Below, piece by piece: positions 48,624-62,670 of a DNA stretch of 64,000 bases. Numbering within the stretch: position 1 is the stretch's first letter; each line of letters opens with the position of its first letter. The notes under the pieces were generated by a model. The model ran no database searches, was not told the DNA's origin, and was given only the letters and a program-made list of their open reading frames with translations. The stretch spans positions 47,054-111,053 of the forward strand of contig JAIOTZ010000021.1 in assembly GCA_023374045.1 (NCBI GenBank), written 5' to 3'. This DNA comes from Limonium bicolor (Eukaryota > Streptophyta > Magnoliopsida > Caryophyllales > Plumbaginaceae). A program made the position numbers and the translations under genes.

Positions 48624-48663
48624 GTGTTAATGCAAGTTTTGATATCAACTCAATCTAGCCTGT
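48624..48663 (-). other. Non-homologous 40-bp replacement of the PBS
   Basis: Where internal region 2 has PBS and hairpin (46 bp), this copy has unrelated sequence. On the minus strand it contains TGATATCAAAAC, which differs from the PBS by three G-to-A changes but is shifted about 11 bases farther from the LTR; it may be coincidence. Confidence 0.7.
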
Positions 48664-51600
48664 TGTAACACCCCATCCAACATTAACATACTTACAACAA
48701 ACTGCAGCGGAAGAACATCCTCATCACATTACTTAACTTGTTGGTGTTACACGCCGTTAGCCACCCACGTGGCTAACAAGGCTAATACATACACAATGTA
48801 CCGGTCTGATGGGCTAAATTCCCGAGCAACTATACATCAGTATCCCTTTCCATTAACAATAACAACATATACACCTTAACAACTATACCGAGTATTTATA
48901 AACTGATGCCGACAACAATATCGGTCTTACTACACCTACTGTATACATACCACTTAAATTACCCATGTACAATGACTACCCGTCCTACTCTCGAACGGCT
49001 TCCAGCACTTCGTACCTGAAATAGGAAAAGAAGAAAAGGGGTGGCCCCAAGGGGCTCAGCACCTTTGCTGGTATGGTAATCCCGCAGCCCATGCTACCGG
49101 GCCACGCACAACTAATTGTCGTCTTAGCATGCATGTTGATTATATTTAAATCATACATGTAACAACAAACACACAACATTAAACATTTCGCCTCAATGGG
49201 CTCAACAATCGGATAATACATCCTACTTAAATCACCCATGGTATTCATCATCCTAGAGTGTTTCTCCTCCAACGGAGCTACTTCCTTAATAGACGACACA
49301 TACCCTTAAATCGGGTTATCCTAAATGCCTCTTATCACAACTTGGAATCATTTCCATGATCCACACACTTCACATTTTACAACATTAACATACACTACGT
49401 AACAACACTTAACAACACTTTGCACGTTTCCATGTGCACAACATAACACCGCAATAAATTGCATCACAACAAACACATAACAAACGGGAATGATTCTCTT
49501 AGGAACCGACCCAAACATCACCAACATACTGGTGAGCCTAGAGATTGTTGCCAGTCTCATGATAAGCTCGTTACATAACTCGTTACCGTCTCGTTAAATG
49601 AACGGTTAACTTAACACAAGGTGTCTCGGATATAGTGATCCAAGCACACCGAAACAAACATAACAATAGTATGCCCCTGTGGCCCGACGTGAGTCAGTAA
49701 TAGCCTTGGTTAAGCTAAAGGGAAGGTTGGGAACCAAATTGGAAAACAACCATAACATACAGAGAGGATCGAACCTGATATGACAACGACCCCCATACTC
49801 ACACGCGTGGCCGGAACAGACCGGACTCCTCATTCCCCCCGTTAGCACTTATTAGAAGTTCATCTTTGAACTTTATTAAACAATCACAAACATTGAGTTA
49901 AGTCTAGTCAGACATACACAAGGGAAAAGAGAGTCATACCTTCACATACAAACACCACGCACAAACATTACATATCCAACTCACGCATAGCCGTGGTTAG
50001 AACGTTCCTTAGGTCGGAAACGTTATTACCGGATACCGTTCTCTTACGTTTACCTAATAGTGGTTAACTAGCCCTTCAAGCGCATTAGAGGTTACCGGTA
50101 TCGGCACGTAAACATACAATAACAATAATGACTGTAAACTCGTTTCATGGTTTATATCATAACGTGGCAAACATACAGAAAAAACATTGGCATACAAGCC
50201 GGTGTAATCCGTTAGGACACAGGTTGCAAGAAAACCATACCTGTCACCGGAGTCCACTTAATCACGTCCATTTATGTAACTCGAGCAATTCTCGAACAAC
50301 TGTTAACATCACATGTGTTTTCATTAACATTGGGGTAATATGTTTGTTTAAAGTCTAACGCTTATAACTTTCCCCCGTTAACTTGATTAAATAACTTAAC
50401 ATTTTAACTTGTTTTACTCTCACATTTTAATACAACTTTTTACCCACTCAAGTGTCATTTAAACTCCCCTAACATGTCCTTAACATCCTTATAACATCAT
50501 TACCTACCAATCCCCATCATCACATTCATTTCATAACCTTAAACCATGTTTTTGGTCCGACCGACCCACCGACCGACCCACAGCTGGGTCGGTCCATTAC
50601 AGGACCCCTTTTACTTCCTTACAGACATGCCCGTCCGACCCACGTCCGACCCACCATTCTGGGTCGGTCCATGTGCGAACATTTTCCCAACATTTTACAG
50701 AGGCTCGACCGACCCATGTCCGACCACCCTTTTGGGTCGGACCGTCACCGAACATTTTCCTAACATTTTACAGAGGCTCGACCGACCCACAAACTGGGTC
50801 GGCCCCTGGGTCGGTCGCCTACTAAACTTACCTAAACTTGCCAATTCTTCACCAAACTTCTCCTAAGGCCTCTTAATGCTTCCTAGCAACATTTGGTAAC
50901 CTTACATCCACATACAACATCCATGAAACTCATTTTCTAATTCCTTAAAACATTTACTTATTTCCTTGTAAAAATTCCTAACACTTACAATGTTTTCTCC
51001 TTATGATTTCTAGGTGGCCTTTCACCTATAATGACCAAAATACCAAGGTGTATCCTCTACACCTTATCATCATCTCTCAAACTTCTTTTCTTACTAACTA
51101 AATCTCCTTTTTCACATCATACCTAAACATCACTTATTCCTTGAACACCAACATTACCTAAACCTTTAACAACTCCTCCAAGACTTTAATACATTCACAA
51201 AACACCCATAGAACTCCTAGAACTTCCAAGACAACACCTAAATCCTTGCATCACTCTAAATCACCATAACACATGTTTTCTTCTCAAGTAAACATTCAAT
51301 CACCTTTAACACTTCCTAGTTCACCAAAACTTCCTTAAAACACTTAGAACTTCTTACACATTTCCCAAATTTGGCCATAGCTTCTCTAGCATACTCACAT
51401 CCAACCACTTAGGTTTTTACCTTATTTCACTCAAAAACCTAAAATCCATCAAACACATTTTTATACACAAACTTCACACATTAAGCACTATCACAATATA
51501 GTGCATAACTCAAATTGCTTGGCACTTAGGCCCTTAAATAACATGGCTCTTAGGCCCTTAAATTGCATAACCTTAAACACTGAATTTCCCACATAAATAA

Positions 51601-53223
51601 TGCCTTTGACCTGCAAATACATACACCAAAACATATGTTCTTTTACTAGTCTCCTTGAGAACACTTTGCTAGGTCACTCACCATTGGCTCCTTAGGTATT
51701 TTATCAAGCAAATCAAGCTCATGTTCCTAAGGCATTTAAACTACATTGAGATAGTTTGTTTACCTCTTTTTCCTCACAAATTCTTTCTTGGTTCCTTGTA
51801 AACCGGTGGGGTGTTTGGTTGTTTGTCAACTTCTAAACATTATACAAACAACATAATGAGTATTCAAGCATTATGCTTCATCTCATTGTAAACCCTAGTT
51901 ACACATATTGTTTTAACACATTAAGGTAATTGTTTTACCTTGGAATTGGAAGAGAACTTGAACAAGTATCAAGAGAGGACTCCTCCTAGTCCTTGGAAGA
52001 TTCAAATGAAGCTAGAACAAGGCAATATAAGAGCTCCATTAATGGTGAATTTTCGGACAACAACAAAACATGGAGGAAACATGGATTTTCTTTGAGTTTC
52101 CTTACCTTGAAGCAAAGGAGAACAAGAATATGTGAAAAGATGAGCTCAAGCTCCTCCCATGGTGGTTTCTCTTGGCACCGAAATGGAGGTTTTGAAGTTT
52201 TGAAGAGACAAGATTGTAGAGCTTGGCTTAACTAAGAGAATGGTGGTGTTTGTTTTTGATTTGGTCAGAGAGCAAGATTTGACAAGAGTTCAAAGCTTGA
52301 GTTCTCATGGAGGTAGTGGTATTACCGAGAGAGAATGAAGAAGAGAGGTTGGTGGTGGTGTTTGGAACCGTGGGAAATGAAGGAAAGGAAGGGAGAATGA
52401 AGATAGAAGTTACTTTTGAAGATATTTGTAAGTTAAAGCAAATAGTACTTTACTTTAAGCTTAAGTTTACTTATTTGATTTCTTTTACATGTTGGTGACT
52501 CACACCATGAAAAACCGGCCCCCATATGCCTAGGAGGGTATAATGGTCTTTGTTGACCAATTTAATTACTTATAACATTATATGTTACAAACTAGCTTAT
52601 AAAAAATTACTATTCACAAACTAAGGCACATAGAAGTGAAATTTTTGATTTCCCACTAATATGGCCACTCAAATGTGATACTATATAGTACACATGTTAA
52701 TTAAAGAGTAATGATGGACATTTAGCCATTCAAAACTCATTTACAAGACAATTTTTCAAAAACGTGCTTTAAGACTTCTTAAAGCACATTTTGCGTTTTA
52801 ACTTGTTTTCAAGCTTGGTTTTCTTTGGTAATTGATTTAATATGTTCATTAACATATTTATAAGGTATAGGTATGACCATTAGGTCTTATACACATTCAT
52901 CCCAAGCTTAGAGCACATTTTTGCTCTTATTGACTTTAAGGTATTACCTTGTGTTTTGTTTGGTTTCATTGTCTACCAAAGTTTCCTAAGGACTTATTTA
53001 GCCTTATTAAATCATAATTGAATGTTATCAAGTCTTGGTAGGCTCTTTGGGTCCTAACCAAGTTCACTCATAGCTTAGAGCATGTTTTTGCTCAAACTGT
53101 GTCTTAGTGCTTTATTGCACTTTACTATGTTTAAATTGTTCACTGATGTTTCTAAGGCACTTTTTAGCCTTTATATAACATAATTTGATATTTAAACCAC
53201 ATATCAAGGTTTGGGGTATTTCA
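48664..53223 (-). mobile_element. E7 LTR copy 2 (shared middle LTR)
   Basis: From TGTAACACCCC to GGGGTATTTCA, 4560 bp, nearly identical to copies 1 and 3. It has internal sequence on both sides, so it is the 5' LTR of unit 1 and the 3' LTR of unit 2. Hairpin array at 50554-50818. Confidence 0.92.
50554..50818 (-). repeat. GGGTCGG hairpin array, E7 LTR copy 2
   Basis: Same four units as copy 1, with single-base changes. Confidence 0.9.
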
Positions 53224-54643
53224 ATCTACCCCCCTTAAAAGAACTTCGTCCTCGAAGTTCACACTTTCCACACATCATTAGATTAGAACACAGTAATCAC
53301 TTGGAAATAAACTTCCTTAACCAAACACACTTTACATCACAACCTCGGACTTGATGGTCCGGGCAACACATTCACATCCACACATAACATAACATATCCA
53401 AATGATAACCTCGGACTCTATGGTCCGGGTATCTTAACAACACTTACACATACATAACAACCCCTTGGACTTACGGTCTCGGGTAACATCACAACATTTG
53501 GACACACAGGTCCCCATAACATAACAGTCTTTAGACACGTAGGTCTATTTAACACCACACATTTAAACTCATAGGCCTTGATAGTATACACTTTAGGAAA
53601 TCCAAGTCAAAACAACATTCATTACACATACCACACAACATGTCAGAGCATGTATAGCAATCAAAAATATCCTTGATATTCATTATGATCCCGCAGAACC
53701 CGGTCGCGATGGACACCTTCCGTCCCCGTGCCCTTGGGAGTTTAAAACAATCACTTAAATTTAAAATTTCTTTGTGAGGTTAAGTAAGAGAACTTTAATT
53801 ATGTAAAGTACCCATCAACGCTTTATAAATGACAATTTAAAATCCTTTTGAAAACACACACAACTCCAAGTCCAACTTAAGCTCTTTGCTTCTTTTATTA
53901 GCGTGGTTATTCGTGACCACTTATAGGGAGTTTCAAGAGTCATCCAACCCTGATGTGATCAGCATCAGTGTTGAACTATCCTTCCACTCCAATTTGTGTT
54001 CGGCTTCCCTTGATCACATGCAAATCAAGTTCCACCTCCCACTTCATTTTCAAGCATCAATTAAATCACTCATTTCCAATTTTCTATCTTTCGAATCATT
54101 CTAGTCATGATCACAACATCTCCAAAGGATAGAACTCCGTCTATCAGTTACCCCCATTCACTTTAATCACATTGCCTAGGGAATCTTATTTTCACTAGGT
54201 TCTATGTCGGTATCATGCCCTTTCATGCATCCCTAACAAGTATACATATATATATATACATATATTTTATCAAAATACACACACCTGATTTTACATTTAT
54301 ACACTGTCGGGGCTCTTATTCCCCCGGGAGTTTCTCTACTCCCCACACTTGTACAATCACACACAATTGTTAACAAACACACACTTATCACAATGGTATT
54401 CGCATCCTCTGTGCGCAATTACCACAATTAAACCATGAATGAATGTGTATGTTTACGTAACACACACACCAATCATCAAAACAAACAATAATTTTGTGCT
54501 ATGCACAATACGAGTCACATACACTACGTACACTTGTACGGTAATATACACCAAGTGGTTTTGCGCTCTACCCCCCTTAAAAGGGATTACGCCCACGTAA
54601 TCAATCACTAAACATTGCTTAAATGCTCTGCCGTCGTGAAGTG

Positions 54644-54697
54644 TTTTAACTTCCACGCGGTCTATTAGACAATGGATTCTGATTAGAGGATCTTAAC
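54644..54697 (-). pseudogene. Pol C-terminus fossil, E7 internal region 2
   Basis: Same stops as in E2 and internal region 1. Confidence 0.65.
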
Positions 54698-57600
54698 CAT
54701 ATTGGCGGTTTAGTCCCTAAACCAAGAATTCGCATTGGAGTTATAACTCATAACCGGTTTCGGTCCTGGCCTGTGAGGCTTTTAGGCGTTAATAATTAGC
54801 CATTCATTCATGTTCATTATTTACGTTGTACATTTGAATCACTGGTTCACTAGTTTCTGCTGCGAAACTTTAATAACTGTAGAGCTTAATTACTCCCTTT
54901 TGTTATTGTACATCCCCAATTGTCACCTTCATCTTGGTAACAATGGTTTCTCAACCGACGCACGGTATCTTTTACCCTGAGCGGATTCGGTGAGTTTCAC
55001 AATTTTCATAACAATTTACTGTGTATACCACTATGTATTTCACAATGACCGACTTGTTCCCTTGCGGCTTATTGTCGGTTGAGATTGAGCTACTACCTAG
55101 TGTGTAGTGCTCTCTCAGTTATTTCCAATATTTGGGGTATATTCCATACCGATATTTGGTAGTTAGTGCTACTGTAGTCACTTACGGTTAATCATATTTC
55201 CACGTTTGGTTTTGTACAAGTACTTTTTATTGATGTGGCCTTGCATTTCCTATGCATCGGCCTTTATAACATTATTTGTCCACAATCAACATGTTTCCAA
55301 TTCCTAGCTATCTCATTCGATCATTACTGCGCAAGTGCAATACCAAAACACTCAGTCATACAGAGTGCAGAGGCGTAAACTCTTGACAGTAAATCCCTTA
55401 TGCGATCGCCATGGAATTCACACTGAGTTCCTCATCACACAGTACCAACCACTGGCTTATTGCCCAGTCTGTTTAACATCACTCATCTTGCATCTCCACT
55501 GAGTTTAACTCATAACTGATCTTATCTTTTACGTTTTCGTTTAACAACATTTATACAACGGTCGCTTGGTGCGCACTGTGCTCTTACTTATTGTATATCA
55601 TCCGCTTATGTCGTATCTGCTGTCACCTCAACTTCCACACATAAATTTACATTACTCATATTATGGTTCATCCCTCATTTGGATGACCACTGAATGCTCC
55701 TTGAGCATCGATCACTCAAGTCACAAACCGGCGTTATTCAGCAGGTGCTTCACTTTATACACATACTACTAAGCTAACTGCTCTTTTTTTTTTCAGTAAT
55801 AACGTCGTCCATCCTTAACATATTTCTTGAACTTGATTCACATAACTACTGCTCCTGCGGTTTCAGGATATCGAGAGGTATCCCCACTCTTAATGCAGTG
55901 GTTCGTTTACCACTCTATTCACTTATACAACATGAACTTCTACCATCAATCGAATTTATAAAACATATCTTACTTATGGCTTATTAGCCTTGTTTGCCTT
56001 GAGCTGGGCTCATTGTAGGCTGTCCACACATATGTACTTCTCTGTACTACATTACATGGTTTAGATATTATACTGAGCTCCATGACAAGGTCGTTGCATC
56101 ACGTTTCTTTTCATGGGATGCCCCTTAGGTTTGTCAGTCCGTCTCCTGACAATTTATGTCTAAACTGGGTGTTAGTTTCAACCCTTATGTTTCTGTCACG
56201 TTATTTCGTGCAACAATTGCTGATGCAAACACCCTTTAAGGGTTTCTCCTGGGTGTTGCTAAGTTATGCCATTACATTTGGCTCACACTTATTGGTACAT
56301 TCCATTGGCTACGCCTTTCGCGTTTTTTACTGGTTATTATCTTCTTCTGTGAAGATTAACATTTACTGGTAGTGTAGGTACTTATTCTGGGAATTTATCC
56401 GTTCATTGCACATTAATGTGTCCACATTAGGCATCTGCTTGCCATGTACAGGCTGGGTCACCGTTCCAGCTAACATGTTTATCCCTAAGGATCCTTAAGA
56501 CATATGTGATGTCTTTATATAACAGTCAGTGCACATCGCACTTCCTAACTCTTAAACATTTCCTTGAAAGGAGTTCATTAATCCTTTTAGTCTTGCTAAC
56601 TTAACTGAATTCCTTAACTTCGACTATTCCTTGTAATCCTTAGCTCTCGTTCATTTATACTGCGACCGTAGACGGAGTCGACTACTTCCCGTGTTTCGGA
56701 CTCTACTCGTATACATATATGGGGTATCTTTTTGATACATTGCTACTTACCCACTAACCCATAAGTAGGTCTGTCAGGCCCACATGCTCCTATCGGAGTG
56801 CGGTCGTCCCACAACACAGTTGGTACACTTGTAGTGTCCGTCACACGCCTAGGTGAAGTATTCTGTTGTCAACTCCCTTATATTGTCCCGTGACAATATT
56901 CATTCCTTGCTTCCCGAACTTAATCGAGGGAAAGTTTATCCATTGCTGTATCTTATCAACTGCTCTTGGTTTTACTGATTTGGTTTTAAAGAAGGTTGGA
57001 AAGAAGTGTTTGGTTTGAAAGAAAATCTGGTTTGAAAAGAAAAGGGTTTGTGAAAATCTGGGTTGAAAGAAAAATTTTCATGGTTTCACAACATCTTCTT
57101 ACCTTAACCAAGTCTAGCTTCTTGCTGACTGGTGTACTTACAATCACAGAGGTTAGGCTATTAAGCCCTTCCATGGTCATAGTGGTCTCGTTTAACTTTA
57201 TGGTACTTTACTAAGTACTTCGTAGTGGTTATAAATTTTCCCGAATAGCCCTGTTATAGCAGCACTTGCTATGGCAATGCGCCATGCTAACTGGCTATCA
57301 GTTTAACACATACCGGTTGTGGTATTGTTTTTTACCCGCACTGTCATCAGTGGCCTTGTTGGCCCTCACTGATCTTACTGTCTTGATAACAACTTGTCTA
57401 GGTGAATTCTCACTGTATTCACATAATAATCATTAACTAGGGTATTTCCCCTTTCTGGGAGACCCTCTTTTTTTTTGTGTCATATTCCCCTTATAGCCCG
57501 TTCCACGCACTTGTCGTGGTTACTGAGACTTGTCTCTTGTTGGGCACTACGTTGTAGTCCCTTGACGGTTGGTATACCGTTGGTGTTTTATTTATCAACT

Positions 57601-58078
57601 GTGGTTCCGTAGACACTTGTCTCGGGTGTTATTAATCCATTTCTTGCCTGTTGCACGGTAGGTGCGTTGCAAGCGGTTTATTCTCGACTGCTCTGCATGT
57701 CGACCCAGGTTGCCGGAAATTCTATTCTCCAATACACAAGATCCTTCATTCATTGCTATGAAATGCGGTTAACATTATTCAGATGGAGACCGTCTCCGGG
57801 ATTCCCAGTTTTCGGGATCTACCGTATGACAGGTTCACCGTACCCTAAGGGTATTTAATAACAGCCAGATCGGGTATTCCCGAGTAAGAGAGGACTTCCA
57901 TCTCCCTGGCGTTGTTCCCCCAAGTTATATACAGGGATTGTGGAGGGTGGGAAGGATATTGTAGTTTCCAGTAGCCACTGGTAGTTCCTAACTAGCGTAT
58001 CTCTCACGCTATCCACACAACCTTAACCCAAGTACTAAAATCCTAACTCGGTACTTCCTAAGCTCGGTAATTCAGTCA

Positions 58079-58105
58079 TCAGAGCGATACTTCGCTCTGA
58101 TACCA
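58079..58105 (-). other. E7 primer binding site (tRNA-iMet) in a hairpin
   Basis: The complement of TGGTATCAGAGC is at 58094-58105. Arms TCAGAGCG and CGCTCTGA (58079-58100) enclose part of it, as in E2. Confidence 0.9.
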
Positions 58106-58110
58106 CTTTT

Positions 58111-61100
58111 TGTAACACCCCATCCAACATTAACATACTTACAACAAACTGCAGCGGAAGAACATCCTCATCACATTACTTAACTTGTTGGTGTTACACG
58201 CCGTTAGCCACCCACGTGGCTAACAAGGCTAATACATACACAATGTACCGGTCTGATGGGCTAAATTCCCGAGCAACTATACATCAGTATCCCTTTCCAT
58301 TAACAATAACAACATCATACACCTTATCAACTATACCGAGTATTTATAAACTGGTGCCGACAACAATATCGGTCTTACTACACCTACTGTATATACACAC
58401 TTAAATAATACCCATGTACAATGACTACCCGTCCTACTCTCGAACGGCTTCCAGCACTTCGTACCTGAAATAGGAAAAGAGAAAGGGGTGGCCCCAAGGG
58501 GCTCAGCACCTTTGCTGGTATGGTAATCCCGCAGCCATAGCTACCGGGCCACGCACAACTAATTGTCGTCTTAGCATGCAGTTGATTATATTTAAATCAT
58601 ACATGTAACAACAAACACACAACATTAACATTTCGCCTCAATGGGCTCAACATTCGGATAATACATCCTACTTAACAAGTCACCCATGTATTCATCATGC
58701 CTAGAGTGTTTCTCCTCCAACGGAGCTACTTCCTTAATAGACGACACATACCCTTAAATCGGGTTATCCTCAAATGCCTCTTATCACAACTTGGAATCAT
58801 TTCCATGATCCACACACTTCACATTTTACAACATTAACATACACTACGTAACAACACTTAACAACACTTTGCACGTTTCCATGTGCACAACATAACACCG
58901 CAATAAATATTGCATCACAACAAAACACATAACACAACGGGAATGATTCTCTTAGGAACCGTCCCAACATCACCAACATACTGGTGAGCCTAGAGATTGT
59001 TGCCAGTCTCATGATAGGCTCGTTACATAACTCGTTACCGTCTCGTTAAATGAACGGTTAACTTAACACAAGGTGTCTCGGATATAGTGATCCAAGCACA
59101 CCGAAACAAACATAACAATAGTATGCCCCTGTGGCCCGACGTGAGTCAGTAATAGCCTTGGTTAAGCTAAAGGGAAGGTTGGGAACCAAATTGGAAAACA
59201 ACCATAACATACAGAGAGGATCGAACCTGATATGACAACGACCCCCATACTCACACGCGTGGCCGAACAGACCGGACTCCTCATTCCCCCCGTTAGCACT
59301 TATTAGAAGTTCATCTTTGAACTTTATTAAACAATCACAAACATTGAGTTAAGTCTAGTCAGACATACACAAGGGAAAAGAGAGTCATACTTCACATACA
59401 ACACCACGCACAAACATTACATATCCATCTCACGCATAGCCCGTGGTTAGAACGTTCCTTAGGTCGAAACGTTATTACCGATACCGTTCTCTTACGTTTA
59501 CCTAATAGTGGTTAACTAGCCCTTCAAGCGCATTAGAGGTTACCGTATCGGCACGTAAACATACAATAACAATAATGACTGTAAACTCGTTTCATGGTTT
59601 ATATCATAACGTGGCAAACATACAGAAAAAAAACACATTGGCATACAAGCCGGTGTAATCCGTTAGGACACAGGTTGCAAGAAAACCATACCTGTCACCG
59701 GAGTCCACTTAATCACGTCCATTTATGTAACTCGAGCAATTCTCGAACAACTGTTAACATCACATGTGTTTTCATTAACATTGGGGTAATATGTTTGTTT
59801 AAAGTCTAACGCTTATAACTTTCCCCCGTTAACTTGATTAAATAACTTAACATTTTAACTTGTTTTACTCTCACATTTTAATACAACTTTTTACCCACTC
59901 AAGTGTCATTTAAACTCCCCTAACATGTCCTTAACATCCTTATAACATCATTACCCACCAATCCCCATCATCACATATCATTTCATAACCTTAAACCATG
60001 TTTTGGTCCGACCGACCCCCGACCGACCCCAGCTGGGTCGTCCATTACAGGACCCCTTTTACTTCCTTACAGACATGCCCGTCCGACCCACGTCCGACCC
60101 ACCATTCTGGGTCGGTCCACGTGCGAACATTTTCCCAACATTTTACAGAGGCTCGACCGACCCATGTCCGACCCACCCTTTTGGGTCGCGACCGTCACCG
60201 AACATTTTCCTAACATTTTACAGAGGCTCGACCGACCCACAAACTGGGTCGGCCCCTGGGTCGGTCGCCTACTAAACTTACCTAAACTTGCCAATTCTTC
60301 ACCAAACTTCTCCTAAGGCCTCTTAATGCTTCCTAGCAACATTTGGTAACCTTACATCCACATACAACATCCATGAACTCATTTTCTAATTCCTTAAACA
60401 TTTACTTATTTCCTTGTAAAATTCCTAACACTTACAATGTTTTCTCCTTATGATTTCTAGGTGGCCTTTCACCTATAATGACCAAAATACCAAGTGTATC
60501 CTCTACACCTTATCATCATCTCTCAAACTTCTTTTCTTACTAACTAAATCTCCTTTTTCATCATACCTAAACATCACTTATTCCTTGAACACCAACATTA
60601 CCTAAACCTTTAACAACTCCTCCAAGACTTTAATACATTCACAAAACCCATAGAACTCCTAGAACTTCCAAGACAACACCTAAATCCTTGCATCACTCTA
60701 AATCACCATAACACATGTTTTCTTCTCAAGTAAACATTCAATCACCTTTAACACTTCCTAGTTCACCAAAACTTCCTTAAAACACTTAGAACTTCTTACA
60801 CATTTCCCAAATTTGGCCATAGCTTCTCTAGCATATACTCACATCAACCACTTAGGTTTTTACCTTATTTCACCCAAAACACCTAAAATCCATCAAACAC
60901 ATTTTTATACACAAACTTCACACATTAAGCACTGCATCACAATATAGTGCATAACTCAAATTGCTTGGCACTTAGGCCCTTAAATAACATGGCTCTTAGG
61001 CCCTTAAATTGCATAACCTTAAACACTGAATTTCCCACATAAATAATGCCTTTGACCTGCAAATACATACACCAAAACATATGTTCTTTTACTAGTCTCC

Positions 61101-62667
61101 TTGAGAACACTTTGCTAGGTCACTCACCATTGGCTCCTTAGGTATTTTATCAAGCAAATCAAGCTCATGTTCCTAAGGCATTTAAACTACATTGAGATAG
61201 TTTGTTTACCTCTTTTTTTTCCTCACAAATTCTTTCTTGGTTCCTTGTAAACCGGTGGGGTGTTTGGTTGTTTGTCAACTTCTAAACATTATACAAACAA
61301 CATAATGAGTATTCAAGCATTATGCTTCATCTCATTGTAAACCCTAGTTACACATATTGTTTTAACACATTAAGGTAATTGTTTTACCTTGGAATTGGAA
61401 GAGAACTTGAACAAGTATCAAGAGAGGACTCCTCCTAGTCCTTGGAAGATTCAAATGAAGCTAGAACAAGGCAATATAAGAGCTCCATTAATGGTGAATT
61501 TTCGGACAACAACAAAACATGGAGGAAACATGGATTTCTTTGAGTTTCCTTACCTTGAAGCAAAGGAGAACAAGAATATGTGAAAAGATGAGCTCAAGCT
61601 CCTCCCATGGTGGTTTCTCTTGGCACCGAAATGGAGGTTTTGAAGTTTTGAAGAGACAAGATTGTAGAGCTTGGCTTAACTAAGAGAATGGGGGTGTTTG
61701 TTTTTGATTTGGTCAAGAGAGCAAGATTTGACAAGAGTTCAAAGCTTGAGTTCTCATGGAGGTAGTGGTATTACCGAGAGAGAATGAAGAAGAGGTTGGT
61801 GGTGGTGTTTGGAACCGTGGGAAATGAAGGAAAGGAAGGGAGAATGAAGATAGAAGTTACTTTTGAAGATATTTGTAAGTTAAAGCAAATAGTACTTTAC
61901 TTTAAGCTTAAGTTTACTTATTTGATTTCTTTTACATGTTGGTGACTCACACCATGAAAAACCGGCCCCCATATGCCTAGGAGGGTATAATGGTCTTTGT
62001 TGACCAATTTAATTACTTATACATTATATGTTACAAACTAGCTTATAAAAAATTACTATTCACAAACTAAGGCACATAGAAGTGAAATTTTTGATTTCCC
62101 ACTAATATGGCCACTCAAATGTGATACTATATAGTACACATGTTAATTAAAGAGTAATGATGGACATTTAGCCATTCAAAACTCATTTACAAGACAATTT
62201 TTCAAAAACGTGCTTTAAGACTTCTTAAAGCACATTTTGCGTTTTAACTTGTTTTCAAGCTTGGTTTTCTTTGGTAATTGATTTAATATGTTTCATTAAC
62301 ATATTTATAAGGTATAGGTATGACCATTAGGTCTTATACACATTCATCCCAAGCTTAGAGCACATTTTTGCTCTTATTGACTTTAAGGTATTACCTGTGT
62401 TTGTTTGGTTTCATTGTCTACCAAAGTTTCCTAAGGACTTATTTAGCCTTATTAAATCATAATTGAATGTTATCAAGTCTTGGTAGGCTCTTTGGGTCCT
62501 AACCAAGTTCACTCATAGCTTAGAGCATGTTTTTGCTCAAACTGTGTCTTAGTGCTTTATTGCACTTTACTATGTTTAAATTGTTCACTGATGTTTCTAA
62601 GGCACTTTTTAGCCTTTATATAACATAATTGATATTTAAACCACATATCAAGGTTTGGGGTATTTCA
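58111..62667 (-). mobile_element. E7 LTR copy 3 (outer 5' LTR)
   Basis: From TGTAACACCCC to GGGGTATTTCA, 4557 bp. Hairpin array at 60005-60268. The outer flank after 62667 is GACTG; the flank before 39203 is ACGGA, so there is no matching duplication around the whole array. Confidence 0.92.
60005..60268 (-). repeat. GGGTCGG hairpin array, E7 LTR copy 3
   Basis: Same four units, with a few bases lost from stems (for example CCGACCCC for CCGACCCA). Confidence 0.88.
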
Positions 62668-62670
62668 GAC

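Larger units (their letters stand above)
43796..48663 (-). mobile_element. E7 internal region 1 (non-coding; PBS lost)
   Basis: Begins with the PPT and hairpin (ATCTACCCCCCCTTAAAAG, then AACTTCG...CGAAGTT) and contains the short hairpin ladder (43917-44165), the hairpin-PPT module (about 45131-45167), the pol-tail fossil (45209-45262) and the 43-44-bp block (45900-45943). Collinear with internal region 2 until CCTAAGCT at 48623. The last 40 bases (48624-48663) are then unrelated, and the PBS and its hairpin are absent. An antisense 119-codon frame at 47419-47778 is broken in the other copy. Confidence 0.85.
53224..58110 (-). mobile_element. E7 internal region 2 (non-coding, PBS intact)
   Basis: Near-identical to internal region 1, with small indels, and complete at both ends: PPT next to 53223 and PBS at 58094-58105. 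Contains the hairpin ladder (53341-53590), hairpin-PPT (about 54575-54602), pol-tail fossil (54644-54697) and the 43-44-bp block (55337-55380). No conserved ORF. Confidence 0.88.

Noticed and set aside
48635..48650. Mutated PBS (TGATATCAAAAC) in the middle E7 junction
   Set aside because: Three mismatches and a shifted distance to the LTR; kept as a note only, coincidence not excluded.
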